Notes: generated from the letters alone by a model not told the origin. A stretch of DNA of 22,840 bases from an uncultured Oscillospiraceae bacterium (GCA_900757655.1 CAAEOT010000002.1:1-22840), one strand, 5' to 3'; shown: positions 14,894 through 22,380, numbered from the stretch's first letter. Made by a program: numbers and translations.

Positions 14894-16345
14894 TCAGATC
14901 TTCGGCACGGGCGTCGGACGGGCATCGTCCCAGACGGTCCTGGTATCAAACAGGTCATCGAGCAGGTTCGGCTGGTAGTACATCCGGTAGCCGTCGATGT
15001 TGCGCCGGCCCTGGCGGACATACCCGTCGTGGATCTGCACCCAGTGTTTGGCTGAGTCCACGTTGCAGAAATAGCGGAAGCCCAGACCATAGAGCGTGTC
15101 AAACTTCGCGCCCTTGTAGGCCTCGATGCCGGCAATGTCGCTGCCGAAGGGGTAGAGCAACACGTCGGTCTCGCCGATGACGGCCGCGATCTGATCGTTC
15201 CACTTCTGCGCGTCGCCGGCCAGACGCTCGGGCGAAATGTCGCCGTAGGTCAGGTGGCCGTAGCTGTGGCTCGCAATCGTGTAGCCCTCGGCACGCAGCG
15301 CGTCGGCCACTTCGCGCGCGTCCTTGCACGCCTGCGCGAAGGCCTCGTCGCCGAGCTTGGCCTTATAGTCGCTGCTGATGCGGTAGCCGAACGCGCCCTG
15401 ATACCCGGTCACGGCGATGATCGCGCGCGCGCCGCGGTAGGAAAAGTCGGGGTGCTGGTCGAGGAAATCATCGAGCAGCGGCACGAGGTCATAGCTGCCG
15501 TAGCGCGTCTGGCCGTCGGCGTCCACGTACTCGCACGTGAGCTTGCCGTTCTGCACCAGCAGGCGGGAGGCAAAGCCGTCGCCGCCCTTGTCGGGCCTGC
15601 CGTCGCCGTCGCTGTCGGTCATGTATTCGTAGTAGCACACGTCGTCCTGCGACATGACGATGGGCGTTTTCCCGGCGGGGAGATAGATGTCGCCCGCAAC
15701 GTATTTCGTCGAGCCGTCGGCCTGCTGCTGCGGCCCGGCGACGTCGTGGATGTCCACAAGCACGTAGCCCCGCTCGTACAGGCTCTGCAGCACGGCGTTG
15801 AACTCTTTGATCGTGGTCATGAACTGGTTGTAGCCGCCCTGCTCGGGGTCGCCGTCAAAGGCGCGGGAAGTGTCGGCGATGAGCGTGTGGAAAAAGACGT
15901 GCGGAATGGTCGTCGGGTCGGCCCAGCGGACGGCCTGCGCCTTCTGCGCCTCGAAATCGGCCTTGGCCTGCTGCAGCTCCGGTGCGTTCTCCCACCCGGC
16001 AAAGCCCGTCACGGCGGCGATGGCCTTGTCGTAGTCATACTGCGCGGCGAGGTGCTTCGCCTCCGCGAGCACGGTGTCCTGCTCCGTGATCTGTGCGGTG
16101 GGCGTGACCTGCGCGGCGGGGTCGTCCTTGGGCGCGCGGTTGTGCCGGCTCACGAGCACGAGCACCAGCACTGCTGCCAGCACGATCACGGCCAGCACGG
16201 CCGCAAACACCAGCATCGACTGGTTCGGGCCGCGGCGCTGCGGCGCACGGCGGTTGACCGGGAGCGGACGGGCGGCCGCGCCCTGCTTCGGCGTGCGCTC
16301 CTCGCTGTCGGGCCGCGGGGTGCGGCGGGGATCGGTTGTCTGCAT
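14894..16345 (-). CDS. Membrane-anchored polysaccharide deacetylase (NodB-like)
   Basis: 483 residues. A cytoplasmic basic/Pro-rich tail (1-42), one membrane helix (43-66), then an extracellular part. Residues about 88-140 are helical and charged, with a repeat-like look. The deacetylase domain spans about 145-430: the metal and base aspartates are probably D234-D235 (IVMSQDDVCYY), the metal histidines are H360 and H364 (ASHSYGHL), and LYPFGSD (397-403) matches a later family motif. A DSDGDGRPD segment (244-252) just after the DD motif resembles a calcium-binding loop. Expected to remove acetyl groups from a surface or wall glycan; the substrate is unknown. ATG 16345 with GGAGGTGA. Confidence 0.88.
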   Translation of the reverse strand: MQTTDPRRTPRPDSEERTPKQGAAARPLPVNRRAPQRRGPNQSMLVFAAVLAVIVLAAVLVLVLVSRHNRAPKDDPAAQVTPTAQITEQDTVLAEAKHLAAQYDYDKAIAAVTGFAGWENAPELQQAKADFEAQKAQAVRWADPTTIPHVFFHTLIADTSRAFDGDPEQGGYNQFMTTIKEFNAVLQSLYERGYVLVDIHDVAGPQQQADGSTKYVAGDIYLPAGKTPIVMSQDDVCYYEYMTDSDGDGRPDKGGDGFASRLLVQNGKLTCEYVDADGQTRYGSYDLVPLLDDFLDQHPDFSYRGARAIIAVTGYQGAFGYRISSDYKAKLGDEAFAQACKDAREVADALRAEGYTIASHSYGHLTYGDISPERLAGDAQKWNDQIAAVIGETDVLLYPFGSDIAGIEAYKGAKFDTLYGLGFRYFCNVDSAKHWVQIHDGYVRQGRRNIDGYRMYYQPNLLDDLFDTRTVWDDARPTPVPKI

Positions 16346-16402
16346 ATGAGGTCACCTCCGGGAGAATGTTTGGTTTCCGAAAATCTGTTAATTGCTGCCT
16401 CT

Positions 16403-16432
16403 ACTATACGCGCACCGGTGTGGATTGTGCAA
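16403..16432 (-). promoter_or_regulatory. Candidate promoter of the deacetylase gene
   Basis: On the minus strand, -35 TTGCAC (16427-16432), 18-bp spacer, -10 TATAGT (16403-16408). Confidence 0.55.
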
Positions 16433-16466
16433 GCGCGCGCGAAAAATTCAGAATTGTTAAGAAACG

Positions 16467-16494
16467 CGCCCGGCCGGTTGTCAGCCGGCGGGCG
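16467..16494 (-). terminator. Probable terminator of the small anchored-protein gene
   Basis: About 10 bp of GC-rich stem with one bulged G (CGCCC...CCGG / CCGG...GGGCG), followed on the minus strand by GCGTTTCTTAAC. Confidence 0.55.
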
Positions 16495-16529
16495 TGTTCA
16501 GACGGGCAGTCAGCCGCGCGGCACAGTGG

Positions 16530-16841
16530 TCAGCCGGCGGGCGTGATGTCTTTGAGCGTGCCGCTGTTCGTGATCTGGCTGTAGGAGAACGACAGGTGGA
16601 ACGTGCCGTCTGGCTGTGCGGCCACGGCGGCGAGCTGATCGGCCGAGCACTTGACGTGCACGGTCGTGCCGGCCTTTGTCACGGTCAGCAGACCGCCGTC
16701 GTCGGTCGCGGCGTACTGATCGATGGTGTAGTCCCCGGTGCCGGACACGCGGTTCATCCCCACGAAGCCGCCGTAGGTCAGCAGACCCAGAATGGCGACG
16801 ATGACGATGATGCGGATAACGGTGATGACGGTTTTCTTCAT
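16530..16841 (-). CDS. Small membrane-anchored protein of unknown function
   Basis: 103 residues. The N-terminus (MKKTVITVIRIIVIVAILGLL) is a basic start plus a single hydrophobic helix to about residue 27, so it is a membrane anchor or uncleaved signal. The remainder is a small soluble, probably beta-rich extracellular part (TGDYTIDQYAATDDGG, TVHVKCSADQLAAV, TFHLSFSYSQI) with one cysteine. I recognise no family. I chose ATG 16841, 5 bases after AGGGGGTG; an in-frame GTG two codons upstream is less well spaced. It is transcribed divergently from the AEC transporter, with its own promoter and terminator. Confidence 0.75.
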   Translation of the reverse strand: MKKTVITVIRIIVIVAILGLLTYGGFVGMNRVSGTGDYTIDQYAATDDGGLLTVTKAGTTVHVKCSADQLAAVAAQPDGTFHLSFSYSQITNSGTLKDITPAG

Positions 16842-16862
16842 GCGCACACCCCCTTTCCTGCC

Positions 16863-16891
16863 AGTGTAACAGGCCGGGCGGCGTTTGGCAA
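16863..16891 (-). promoter_or_regulatory. Promoter of the small anchored-protein gene
   Basis: On the minus strand, -35 TTGCCA (16886-16891), 17-bp spacer, -10 TACACT (16863-16868). Confidence 0.6.
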
Positions 16892-16911
16892 GTACCCGTT
16901 GAGAATTCCGC

Positions 16912-16940
16912 TTTACAAGACACGATGTCTGGCATATACT
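16912..16940 (+). promoter_or_regulatory. Sigma-A promoter of the AEC transporter with internal palindrome
   Basis: -35 TTTACA (16912-16917), 17-bp spacer, -10 TATACT (16935-16940). The spacer contains the inverted repeat AGACA-CGA-TGTCT (16918-16930), a possible repressor or activator site. Confidence 0.7.
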
Positions 16941-17010
16941 ATTTTATACTGGGTTGACAGCACCATGCGCCGCCCGACGAGAGAATTTGAGAAGAGAGAG
17001 AAAACCAAAT

Positions 17011-17922
17011 ATGAATCTGTCCATTGTTTTTACCAAGATGGCCATGCTGGTGCTCATCATGCTCCTTGGCTACCTTTGTGCGCGCATCGGCATCACGGGG
17101 CCGGAGTTCAATCAGCGTGTCACGCCGCTGGTGATGAACGTCCTGCTCACGGCGACGATCCTCAATTCCGTGCTGAGTGTGCCGGATTTCACCGGCCGCG
17201 AAATTGTCGATTATGTCCTCGTGCTCACGGCGGCGACTGTGCTGCAGGTCGTCATGGCGTGGTTTCTGCCGCGGCTGCTGCGCACGCGCAGCGAGGACGT
17301 GGGCGCCACGCGGCTCGTGACCGCGTTCGGCAACGTGGGTTTCGTGGGGCTGCCGGTCGTCGCGGCGATCTTTGGCGACGAGATGGTGTTTTTTGCCTCC
17401 CTATGCAACATTCCGTTCAACCTCGCGCTCTATTCCATCGGCGCGGCGCAGCTCTCGGGCACGGACGGCGCGCGCTTTGACTGGCGCCAGGTGCTCAACA
17501 TGCCTGTCATTGCGACGCTGCTGTCGGTCGTGCTGCTGCTCTCGCGCATCCATGTGCCCGCCGTCATCGCTGATACGATCTCCACGCTTGCGGGCGCGAC
17601 GATCCCGCTGTCGATGCTCATCATCGGCACGTCGCTCGGCGCCATTTCCGTGCGCGCGGCGCTGACCGACTGGCGGGTCTATGCCGTGTCGGCGGTGCGC
17701 CTGCTCGTGTGTCCGCTGCTGACGTGGCTGGTGCTGCGGCCATTTGTCAGCGGTGTGCTGCTCGGCATCCCGGTGCTGCTCGCGGCGTGTCCGTCGGCCA
17801 TGGTCGTCACGGCGCTGTGCCTGCAGTATGAGCGGTCGGACGCGTTCGCGTCCAAGTGCATTTTCCTCAGCACGGTTCTGTCCGCCGTGACGATCCCGCT
17901 GCTGATCTGGCTGCTGTTCTGA
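17011..17922 (+). CDS. AEC-family membrane transporter (auxin efflux carrier superfamily)
   Basis: 303-residue polytopic inner-membrane carrier with about ten hydrophobic helices in two halves, the usual length and layout for the AEC family. The GNVGFVGLPV stretch in the first half and LLAACPSAMVVTALCLQY in the second are typical conserved positions. Bacterial members move malate, malonate, amino acids or other anions; the substrate is not readable here. I start at ATG 17011 (MNLSIVFTKM), matching the family's N-terminal helix. Its ribosome site is weak (AGAGAGAG at about -8), unlike its neighbours. No conventional terminator follows, but a hairpin-bearing repeat begins 9 bp past the stop codon. 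Confidence 0.9.
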   Translation: MNLSIVFTKMAMLVLIMLLGYLCARIGITGPEFNQRVTPLVMNVLLTATILNSVLSVPDFTGREIVDYVLVLTAATVLQVVMAWFLPRLLRTRSEDVGATRLVTAFGNVGFVGLPVVAAIFGDEMVFFASLCNIPFNLALYSIGAAQLSGTDGARFDWRQVLNMPVIATLLSVVLLLSRIHVPAVIADTISTLAGATIPLSMLIIGTSLGAISVRAALTDWRVYAVSAVRLLVCPLLTWLVLRPFVSGVLLGIPVLLAACPSAMVVTALCLQYERSDAFASKCIFLSTVLSAVTIPLLIWLLF

Positions 17923-17930
17923 CCGGCAGC

Positions 17931-18117
17931 CTGCGGCATTTCCGACGGTATCGTGCCCCTTGGCTCCCTTGTGTAAAGGGAACTGGCAGCCGCAGGCTGA
18001 CTGAGGGATTGATCAATCGGCCCTTGCATGGACTTTGTATTTACAACCCCTCCGTCAAAAATCTTCGATTTTGCCACCTCCCCTTACACAGGGGAGGCAT
18101 CGCCGAACGGCGATGTA
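17931..18117 (-). repeat. Composite structured repeat, copy 1
   Basis: About 187 bp between the AEC and PrsW genes. In minus orientation it reads: ACATCGCCG-nn-CGGCGATG, CCTCCCCT-loop-AGGGGAGG, a variable centre containing GGAGGG, TCAATCCCTCAGTCAGCCTG, a TCCCTT-loop-AAGGGA hairpin, and an ATGCCGCA end. The copy at 20233-20404 has the same parts in the same order on the other strand. No protein is encoded. Confidence 0.85.
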
Positions 18118-18157
18118 GGCTCCCACTCCCGCACATCCCAGATTGGAGGTTTCCCCC

Positions 18158-18940
18158 ATGATCGATCCTTTGATGTTCATCGCGCTGCTGCCGGCCGTCG
18201 TGCTGGTGGTGTATATCTGCCGCAAGGACCGCACGGACAAAGAGCCGCCGGCCCTGATTGCCAAGCTCCTTGGTTACGGCGTGCTCTCGTGCCTGCCGGC
18301 CATTGTGGTCGAGCTCATTCTCAGCGCCATCATCGAGCGGCTGAACGTGCGCAATGTCTACCTCGGCTACTTTCTCGAGGCGTTCGTCGTCGCCGGCCTG
18401 ACGGAGGAGACGTGTAAGTTTCTCTTCCTGCGCACGACGTGGCGCAATCCGGCGTTCGACTATCAGTTTGACGCCATCGTCTACGCCGTCATGGTCGCGC
18501 TCGGCTTTGCCGCATTCGAGAACGTGAAGTATGTCTACAGCTACGGCTTCGCCACCGGCATCGTGCGCGCGGTCACGGCCGTGCCCGGCCACGCGATCTT
18601 CGGTGTGTTCATGGGCTATTTCTACGGCTACGCCAAGCTCTCTGACTACTGGGGGCGCGACGATGACCGGAAGGCCTACCTCGCGCTGAGCGTCGTCGTG
18701 CCGGTGCTGATGCACGGCTGCTATGACTTTCTGGCCTTCACGCAGGAGAGCGACAGCCGCTTCACGCTGCTGTTTTATGCGTATCTCGTCGCGCTGTACG
18801 TGTTCGGCATCCGGCGCGTGAACCGCTCGTCGCGCGATGACCGCCGTGTCACACGCGAGACGGTGTTTGACTATTTCCGCCGTATGCAGTACCCCATGCC
18901 GCCGCAGTACCGCGACCGGGACGACGACTTCTGGCGCTGA
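18158..18940 (+). CDS. PrsW-family intramembrane metalloprotease
   Basis: 260-residue polytopic protein. Conserved PrsW features are all present: the first-loop D-x-x-x-x-EPP (about 24-31), E83-E84 in GLTEETCKF, the GFAAFEN stretch with E121, H145 in PGHAIFG, and H186/D190 in MHGCYDF. In B. subtilis PrsW cleaves an anti-sigma factor in response to envelope stress; no anti-sigma gene is in this window, so its target is unknown. The C-terminal 55 residues are charged and cytoplasmic. I start at ATG 18158 because GGAGG sits at proper spacing; the TTG five codons upstream overlaps that site. No promoter is evident between it and the repeat, so readthrough from the AEC gene is possible. Confidence 0.92.
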   Translation: MIDPLMFIALLPAVVLVVYICRKDRTDKEPPALIAKLLGYGVLSCLPAIVVELILSAIIERLNVRNVYLGYFLEAFVVAGLTEETCKFLFLRTTWRNPAFDYQFDAIVYAVMVALGFAAFENVKYVYSYGFATGIVRAVTAVPGHAIFGVFMGYFYGYAKLSDYWGRDDDRKAYLALSVVVPVLMHGCYDFLAFTQESDSRFTLLFYAYLVALYVFGIRRVNRSSRDDRRVTRETVFDYFRRMQYPMPPQYRDRDDDFWR

Positions 18941-18975
18941 GCGCGCGCGTTCGATTCGCACACATTTAAAATCCC

Positions 18976-19008
18976 GCCGCCCCTGTCAGATCAGACAGGG
19001 GCGGCTTT
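18976..19008. terminator. Bidirectional terminator between prsW and mutY
   Basis: 12-bp perfect stem GCCGCCCCTGTC/GACAGGGGCGGC with a 6-base loop, T-rich on both sides, between two converging genes. Confidence 0.9.
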
Positions 19009-19012
19009 GCGA

Positions 19013-20050
19013 TCATTCCGTGTCCACAAACTGCCGGAATGCCGTCGGCAGGGAGATCTCCTCGCGCAGCTCGTCTGGCGTGGCCCAGTGGTAGCGCGGC
19101 GGCATGGCCGAACACTCGAGCGTGTAGCAGCGCATCGTCCAGACGATGTGCGTGAAGATGTGCCTGCCGTCGCGCGCGCTGCGCAGCCGCACATCGCCGA
19201 GGCCCTGCCCGCTGGCGTAGGCGCCCGCCTGCCGCTCGTCGAGCAGGCCCGGCGTGTTCGGCAGCTGCCAGAGCCCGGCGAGCAGGCCGCTCGATGGCCG
19301 CCGCTCGACGGCGAGCCGGTTGCCGCAGCGCAGGCAGAACACGGTGTGCTCCTCGGCGCGTTTGGCGCGCTTTGGCGCCTTGACCGGCAGGGCGGCCGCC
19401 GTGCCGTGCGCGCGGGCGAGACACAGCGCCGCGATCGGGCAGGCCTCGCACTGCGGCGCGCGGTTCGGGCCGCAGACGGTCGCGCCGAGCTCCATGAGCG
19501 CCTGCGTAAAGTCACCGCAGTGCCCGGCGGGGTAGCACGCGCTCAGCGCCGCGGTGAGTGCCGCCTTGTGCGCGGCGTTGTCGATGGGCGTCGCGTCGTC
19601 GAGCACGCGCGCGCACACGCGCAGCACGTTGCCGTCCACGGCGGCGGCCGGGCGCTCAAAGCAGATCGAGGCGATGGCCCCGGCCGTATACGGGCCGATG
19701 CCCGGCAGCGCCAGCAGCCCCTCGACCGTGTCGGGCCAGACGCCGCCGCGCGCCGCGATCTCACGGGCGCATTCCTGCGCCTTGCGCGCACGGTTATAGT
19801 ACCCCAGTCCCTCCCAGAGCTTGAGCAGCTGCGCCTCCGGCAGCGCCGCGAGCGCGAACGCGTCCGGCGCGGCCGCGAGAAAGCGCGCGTAGTACCCGCG
19901 CACGGCCTCGACGCGCGTCTGCTGCAGCATGATCTCCGAAAGCCACACGTGGTACGGCTCGCGGTCGGCGCGCCAGGGCAGCACGCGCGCATGCCCGCGG
20001 TACCAGTCAAGCAGCGGCTGCACCGTCTGCGATAGTCTCTGTGTGTCCAT
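19013..20050 (-). CDS. mutY: A/G-specific adenine DNA glycosylase
   Basis: 345-residue base-excision repair enzyme that removes adenine mispaired with 8-oxoguanine. Helix-hairpin-helix LPGIGPYTAGAIAS (115-128), catalytic Glu39 (LSEIMLQQTRV) and Asp139 (AAVDGNVLRV). The [4Fe-4S] cluster is C193-x7-C201-x2-C204-x5-C210, one residue longer in the first gap than the E. coli C-x6-C spacing. A NUDIX-like C-terminal domain for 8-oxoG recognition covers about 235-345 (GLLAGLWQLPNTPG). ATG 20050 with GGGAGGTG. Its own promoter is at 20079-20107, and it converges on prsW at a shared terminator. Confidence 0.95.
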   Translation of the reverse strand: MDTQRLSQTVQPLLDWYRGHARVLPWRADREPYHVWLSEIMLQQTRVEAVRGYYARFLAAAPDAFALAALPEAQLLKLWEGLGYYNRARKAQECAREIAARGGVWPDTVEGLLALPGIGPYTAGAIASICFERPAAAVDGNVLRVCARVLDDATPIDNAAHKAALTAALSACYPAGHCGDFTQALMELGATVCGPNRAPQCEACPIAALCLARAHGTAAALPVKAPKRAKRAEEHTVFCLRCGNRLAVERRPSSGLLAGLWQLPNTPGLLDERQAGAYASGQGLGDVRLRSARDGRHIFTHIVWTMRCYTLECSAMPPRYHWATPDELREEISLPTAFRQFVDTE

Positions 20051-20078
20051 GGCCGCACCTCCCGAAAAAGTCTGCGGC

Positions 20079-20107
20079 CATTATAGCATGCTTCGCCCCG
20101 CCGCGCA
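20079..20107 (-). promoter_or_regulatory. Promoter of mutY
   Basis: On the minus strand, -35 TTGCGC (20102-20107), 17-bp spacer, -10 TATAAT (20079-20084) with an extended TGC in front. Confidence 0.6.
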
Positions 20108-20232
20108 AAGGGGGAGATTTGACTGCGAAGGCAGGACTGCGCGTTCCTGCGGCGCGGCGAATACTGGCTGGTTCCGAAATACCGGAGCAGCGGGGAAGCC
20201 CGAGGAGGCAAGGCCCGCCTTGAGTGCTATGA

Positions 20233-20404
20233 TACATCGCCGTCCGGCGATGCCTCCCCTGTGTAAGGGGAGGTGGCACAGCGCTCTGCACCGTGCCGGA
20301 GGGAGTGCAGATACCGGCTGCAGTGCGAGAATGCGCATGTCAATCCCTCAGTCAGCCTGATGGCTGCCAGCTCCCTTTCCACAAGGGAGCCGAGAATGCC
20401 GCAT
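20233..20404 (+). repeat. Composite structured repeat, copy 2
   Basis: About 172 bp with the same ordered blocks as the element at 17931-18117 but on the opposite strand: CATCGCCG-TC-CGGCGATG, CCTCCCCT-loop-AGGGGAGG, GGAGGGAG, TCAATCCCTCAGTCAGCCTG, CTCCCTT-loop-AAGGGAG, ending ATGCCGCA. The outer parts are well conserved and the centre differs. Confidence 0.85.
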
Positions 20405-20473
20405 GACCGGAAGCCGCCGGGAAAAACCATGCCCCTTCCGCCGCCCCCCGCCTCCCTGCGCACCTGCAAAAAA

Positions 20474-20501
20474 GGTCCCCGAAACAGACGTTTCGGGGAC
20501 C
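20474..20501 (-). terminator. Terminator of gdhA
   Basis: 12-bp perfect stem GGTCCCCGAAAC/GTTTCGGGGACC with an AGAC loop, followed on the minus strand by seven T. Confidence 0.95.
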
Positions 20502-20530
20502 TTCCTTATGCAGCGACAGAGATTTTGAAA

Positions 20531-21880
20531 TTACACAATGCCCTGAGCCATCATGGCGTTGGCGACCTTCAGGAAGCCGGCAACGTTGGCGCCGAGCATC
20601 ATGTTGCCCGGCTGGCCGCACTCGACGGAGGCGTCATAGCAGGACTTGAAGATGTTCTTCATGATGCCGTGCAGCTTCTCGTCGACTTCTTCGAAGCTCC
20701 AGCTCATGCGCAGGGAGTTCTGGCTCATTTCCAGACCGGAGGTGGCGACGCCGCCGGCGTTGGAAGCCTTGCCCGGCGTGTAGAGTAGGCCGGCCTCGAT
20801 GACCGCGTTGATGGCCTCGGGGGTCAGCGGCATGTTCGCGCCTTCGAACACAGCCATGGCGCCGTTGGCGATGACGGCCTTCGCGCCCTCGAGATCCATC
20901 TCGTTCTGGGATGCGCACGGCATAGCGATGTCGCACGGGATGGTCCAGATGCCCTTGCAGCCTTCATGGTACTCGCTGCCGGGCACTTCGTCAGCATAGA
21001 CGCTGATGCGGGCGCGGCGCTTCTGCTTGATGTCGAACAGCACGTCGAGGTTGATGCCGTTGGGATCATAGATGTAGCCCTTGGAGTCGCTCATGGCGAT
21101 GACCTTGCCGCCGAACTGCATGCACTTCTGCGCGCAGTACTGTGCGACGTTGCCGGAGCCGGACACGATGACCTTCTTGCCCTCGAAGCTGTCGTTTCTC
21201 AGGTGCTTGAGCACCTCGGCGGAGAAGTAGCAGATGCCGTAGCCGGTGGCCTCGGTGCGGGCGAGGGAGCCGCCGTAGGTCAGGCCCTTGCCGGTGATGA
21301 CGCCGCCCTCGAAGCGGTCGACGATCTTCTTGTACTGGCCGTACATATAGCCGACCTCGCGGGCGCCGACGCCGATGTCGCCGGCCGGGGTGTCGGTGAA
21401 CTGGCCGATGTGGCGGTAGAGCTCGGTCATGAAGCTCTGGCAGAAACGCATGACCTCACCGTCGGACTTGCCGTGGGGGTCAAAGTCGGAGCCGCCCTTG
21501 CCGCCGCCCATGGGGAGGGTGGTCAGGGAGTTTTTCAGGATCTGCTCGAAGCCGAGGAACTTGATGACGGACAGGTTGACCGAGGGGTGGAAGCGCAGAC
21601 CGCCCTTGTAGGGGCCGATCGCGGAGTTGAACTGCACACGGTAGCCGCGGTTGACCTGGACCTTGCCGTTGTCGTCCACCCAGGGAACGCGGAACATGAT
21701 GATGCGCTCGGGCTCGACGAAGCGCTCCATGAGACCGGCTTCTTCCCACTCGGGGTGCTTGTCAACGACGTACTGGAGGCTCTCGAAGACTTCATCAACG
21801 GCCTGCAGGAACTCGGGCTCATTGGGGTGGTTCTTCTGAAGGTCGGCGAAGACGCGGTTCAGATATGCATTGTTGATCAT
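20531..21880 (-). CDS. gdhA: NADP-type glutamate dehydrogenase
   Basis: 449-residue hexameric cytoplasmic enzyme interconverting 2-oxoglutarate plus ammonia and glutamate. Substrate-binding residues are clear: PYKGGLRFHPSVN (K92) and the catalytic lysine K128 in LPMGGGKGGSDFDP. The Rossmann nucleotide-binding stretch is VIVSGSGNVAQYCAQK, followed by an acidic/Ser strand end (AMSDSKGY) as in NADP-type bacterial enzymes. Length and the RVPWVDDNGKVQVNRGYRVQ segment fit the ~450-residue gdhA class. ATG 21880, ribosome site AAGAGGT. Codons here are plainer and less biased to GC than in its neighbours, as expected for a highly expressed gene. Monocistronic. Confidence 0.96.
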   Translation of the reverse strand: MINNAYLNRVFADLQKNHPNEPEFLQAVDEVFESLQYVVDKHPEWEEAGLMERFVEPERIIMFRVPWVDDNGKVQVNRGYRVQFNSAIGPYKGGLRFHPSVNLSVIKFLGFEQILKNSLTTLPMGGGKGGSDFDPHGKSDGEVMRFCQSFMTELYRHIGQFTDTPAGDIGVGAREVGYMYGQYKKIVDRFEGGVITGKGLTYGGSLARTEATGYGICYFSAEVLKHLRNDSFEGKKVIVSGSGNVAQYCAQKCMQFGGKVIAMSDSKGYIYDPNGINLDVLFDIKQKRRARISVYADEVPGSEYHEGCKGIWTIPCDIAMPCASQNEMDLEGAKAVIANGAMAVFEGANMPLTPEAINAVIEAGLLYTPGKASNAGGVATSGLEMSQNSLRMSWSFEEVDEKLHGIMKNIFKSCYDASVECGQPGNMMLGANVAGFLKVANAMMAQGIV

Positions 21881-21947
21881 TTTCTTACCTCTTTCTTATT
21901 ATTCGCTTTGCTCTCATAAACGGCCTGAGCGGCCAATTTCCTTCATC

Positions 21948-21976
21948 ATGGTAACGCAAACGGAAAAAGATTGCAA
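21948..21976 (-). promoter_or_regulatory. Promoter of gdhA
   Basis: On the minus strand, -35 TTGCAA (21971-21976), 17-bp spacer, -10 TACCAT (21948-21953), in AT-rich DNA. Confidence 0.55.
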
Positions 21977-22124
21977 TATCCGTTTTCCATATAATTTCTC
22001 GATTTTTTTGTGCAAAAAGTCAGAAAGAATACTTTAAATCGCTTTGTTTTCGTCAAAAAAGCAACACTCTGCGCGCGTGCAGAAACAACCGGGCGCGATT
22101 TTTATGCAGGCGCAAAAAAACTGC

Positions 22125-22153
22125 TTGACAAATTATTCTAACGAGTATAAACT
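22125..22153 (+). promoter_or_regulatory. Promoter of the small four-cysteine protein
   Basis: Consensus -35 TTGACA (22125-22130). The -10 is either TAAACT at 22148-22153 (17-bp spacer) or TATAAA at 22146-22151 (15-bp spacer). Confidence 0.55.
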
Positions 22154-22160
22154 GATGGAG

Positions 22161-22187
22161 AAAGTTATCCGAATGCATAATAACTTT
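22161..22187 (+). promoter_or_regulatory. Inverted repeat in the leader of the small protein gene
   Basis: AAAGTTAT (22161-22168) and ATAACTTT (22180-22187) form a perfect 8-bp inverted repeat with 11 bases between, in the predicted 5' leader. It could be an operator or an RNA hairpin. Confidence 0.45.
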
Positions 22188-22212
22188 GCAGATGAAAGGG
22201 GGTGGAACGCAG

Positions 22213-22380
22213 ATGCGGCGATGCGAGGTGTGTTTTGCGCCGCTGCCGTCGTGGGCCGAGGCGTATCTGTGGCCGTGCGTGCGCGGCGGGCTGACGGTAT
22301 GTGCCGACTGTTTTGACACGCTCGTGAGCGGTCTGTCCCGCCGGGAGCTGGCCGCGCGGCTGGGCGCACCGGGGGTGTGA
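22213..22380 (+). CDS. Small four-cysteine (zinc-ribbon-like) protein, unknown function
   Basis: 55 residues, below many gene-calling cut-offs. Two CxxC pairs (C4/C7 in MRRCEVC, C30/C33 in TVCADC) suggest a single zinc site; the tail (LSRRELAARLGAPGV) is a charged helix. I recognise no named family. Support for a real gene: AAAGGGGGTGG ribosome site at normal spacing before ATG 22213, an upstream TTGACA promoter, and a high-GC coding pattern in an otherwise AT-rich intergenic stretch. An in-frame ATG at 22186 lies upstream of the ribosome site and is rejected. Confidence 0.7.
   Translation: MRRCEVCFAPLPSWAEAYLWPCVRGGLTVCADCFDTLVSGLSRRELAARLGAPGV

Larger units (their letters stand above)
20051..20530. 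other. Intergenic region between mutY and gdhA
   Basis: 480 bp without a gene. It contains the mutY promoter (20079-20107), about 125 bp (20108-20232) in which I recognise nothing, the composite repeat (20233-20404), a stretch with no recognised signal (20405-20473) and the gdhA terminator (20474-20501). Confidence 0.7.
21881..22212. other. AT-rich divergent intergenic region
   Basis: 332 bp without a gene between gdhA (minus) and the small cysteine protein (plus). It holds one promoter in each direction and an 8-11-8 inverted repeat at 22161-22187. Open frames crossing it have no credible start. Confidence 0.7.

Noticed and set aside
15254..16546. A 430-codon plus-strand frame opposite the deacetylase
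   Set aside because: No ribosome site or family pattern. It spans the deacetylase promoter and the following terminator.
17931..20404. Composite transposon carrying prsW and mutY
   Set aside because: The flanking elements are inverted, but there is no transposase or visible target duplication, and similar repeats are expected throughout such genomes.
22044..22316. A 90-codon plus-strand frame upstream of and overlapping the four-cysteine protein
   Set aside because: It crosses the TTGACA promoter, lacks a ribosome site and conflicts with the better supported frame that begins at 22213.
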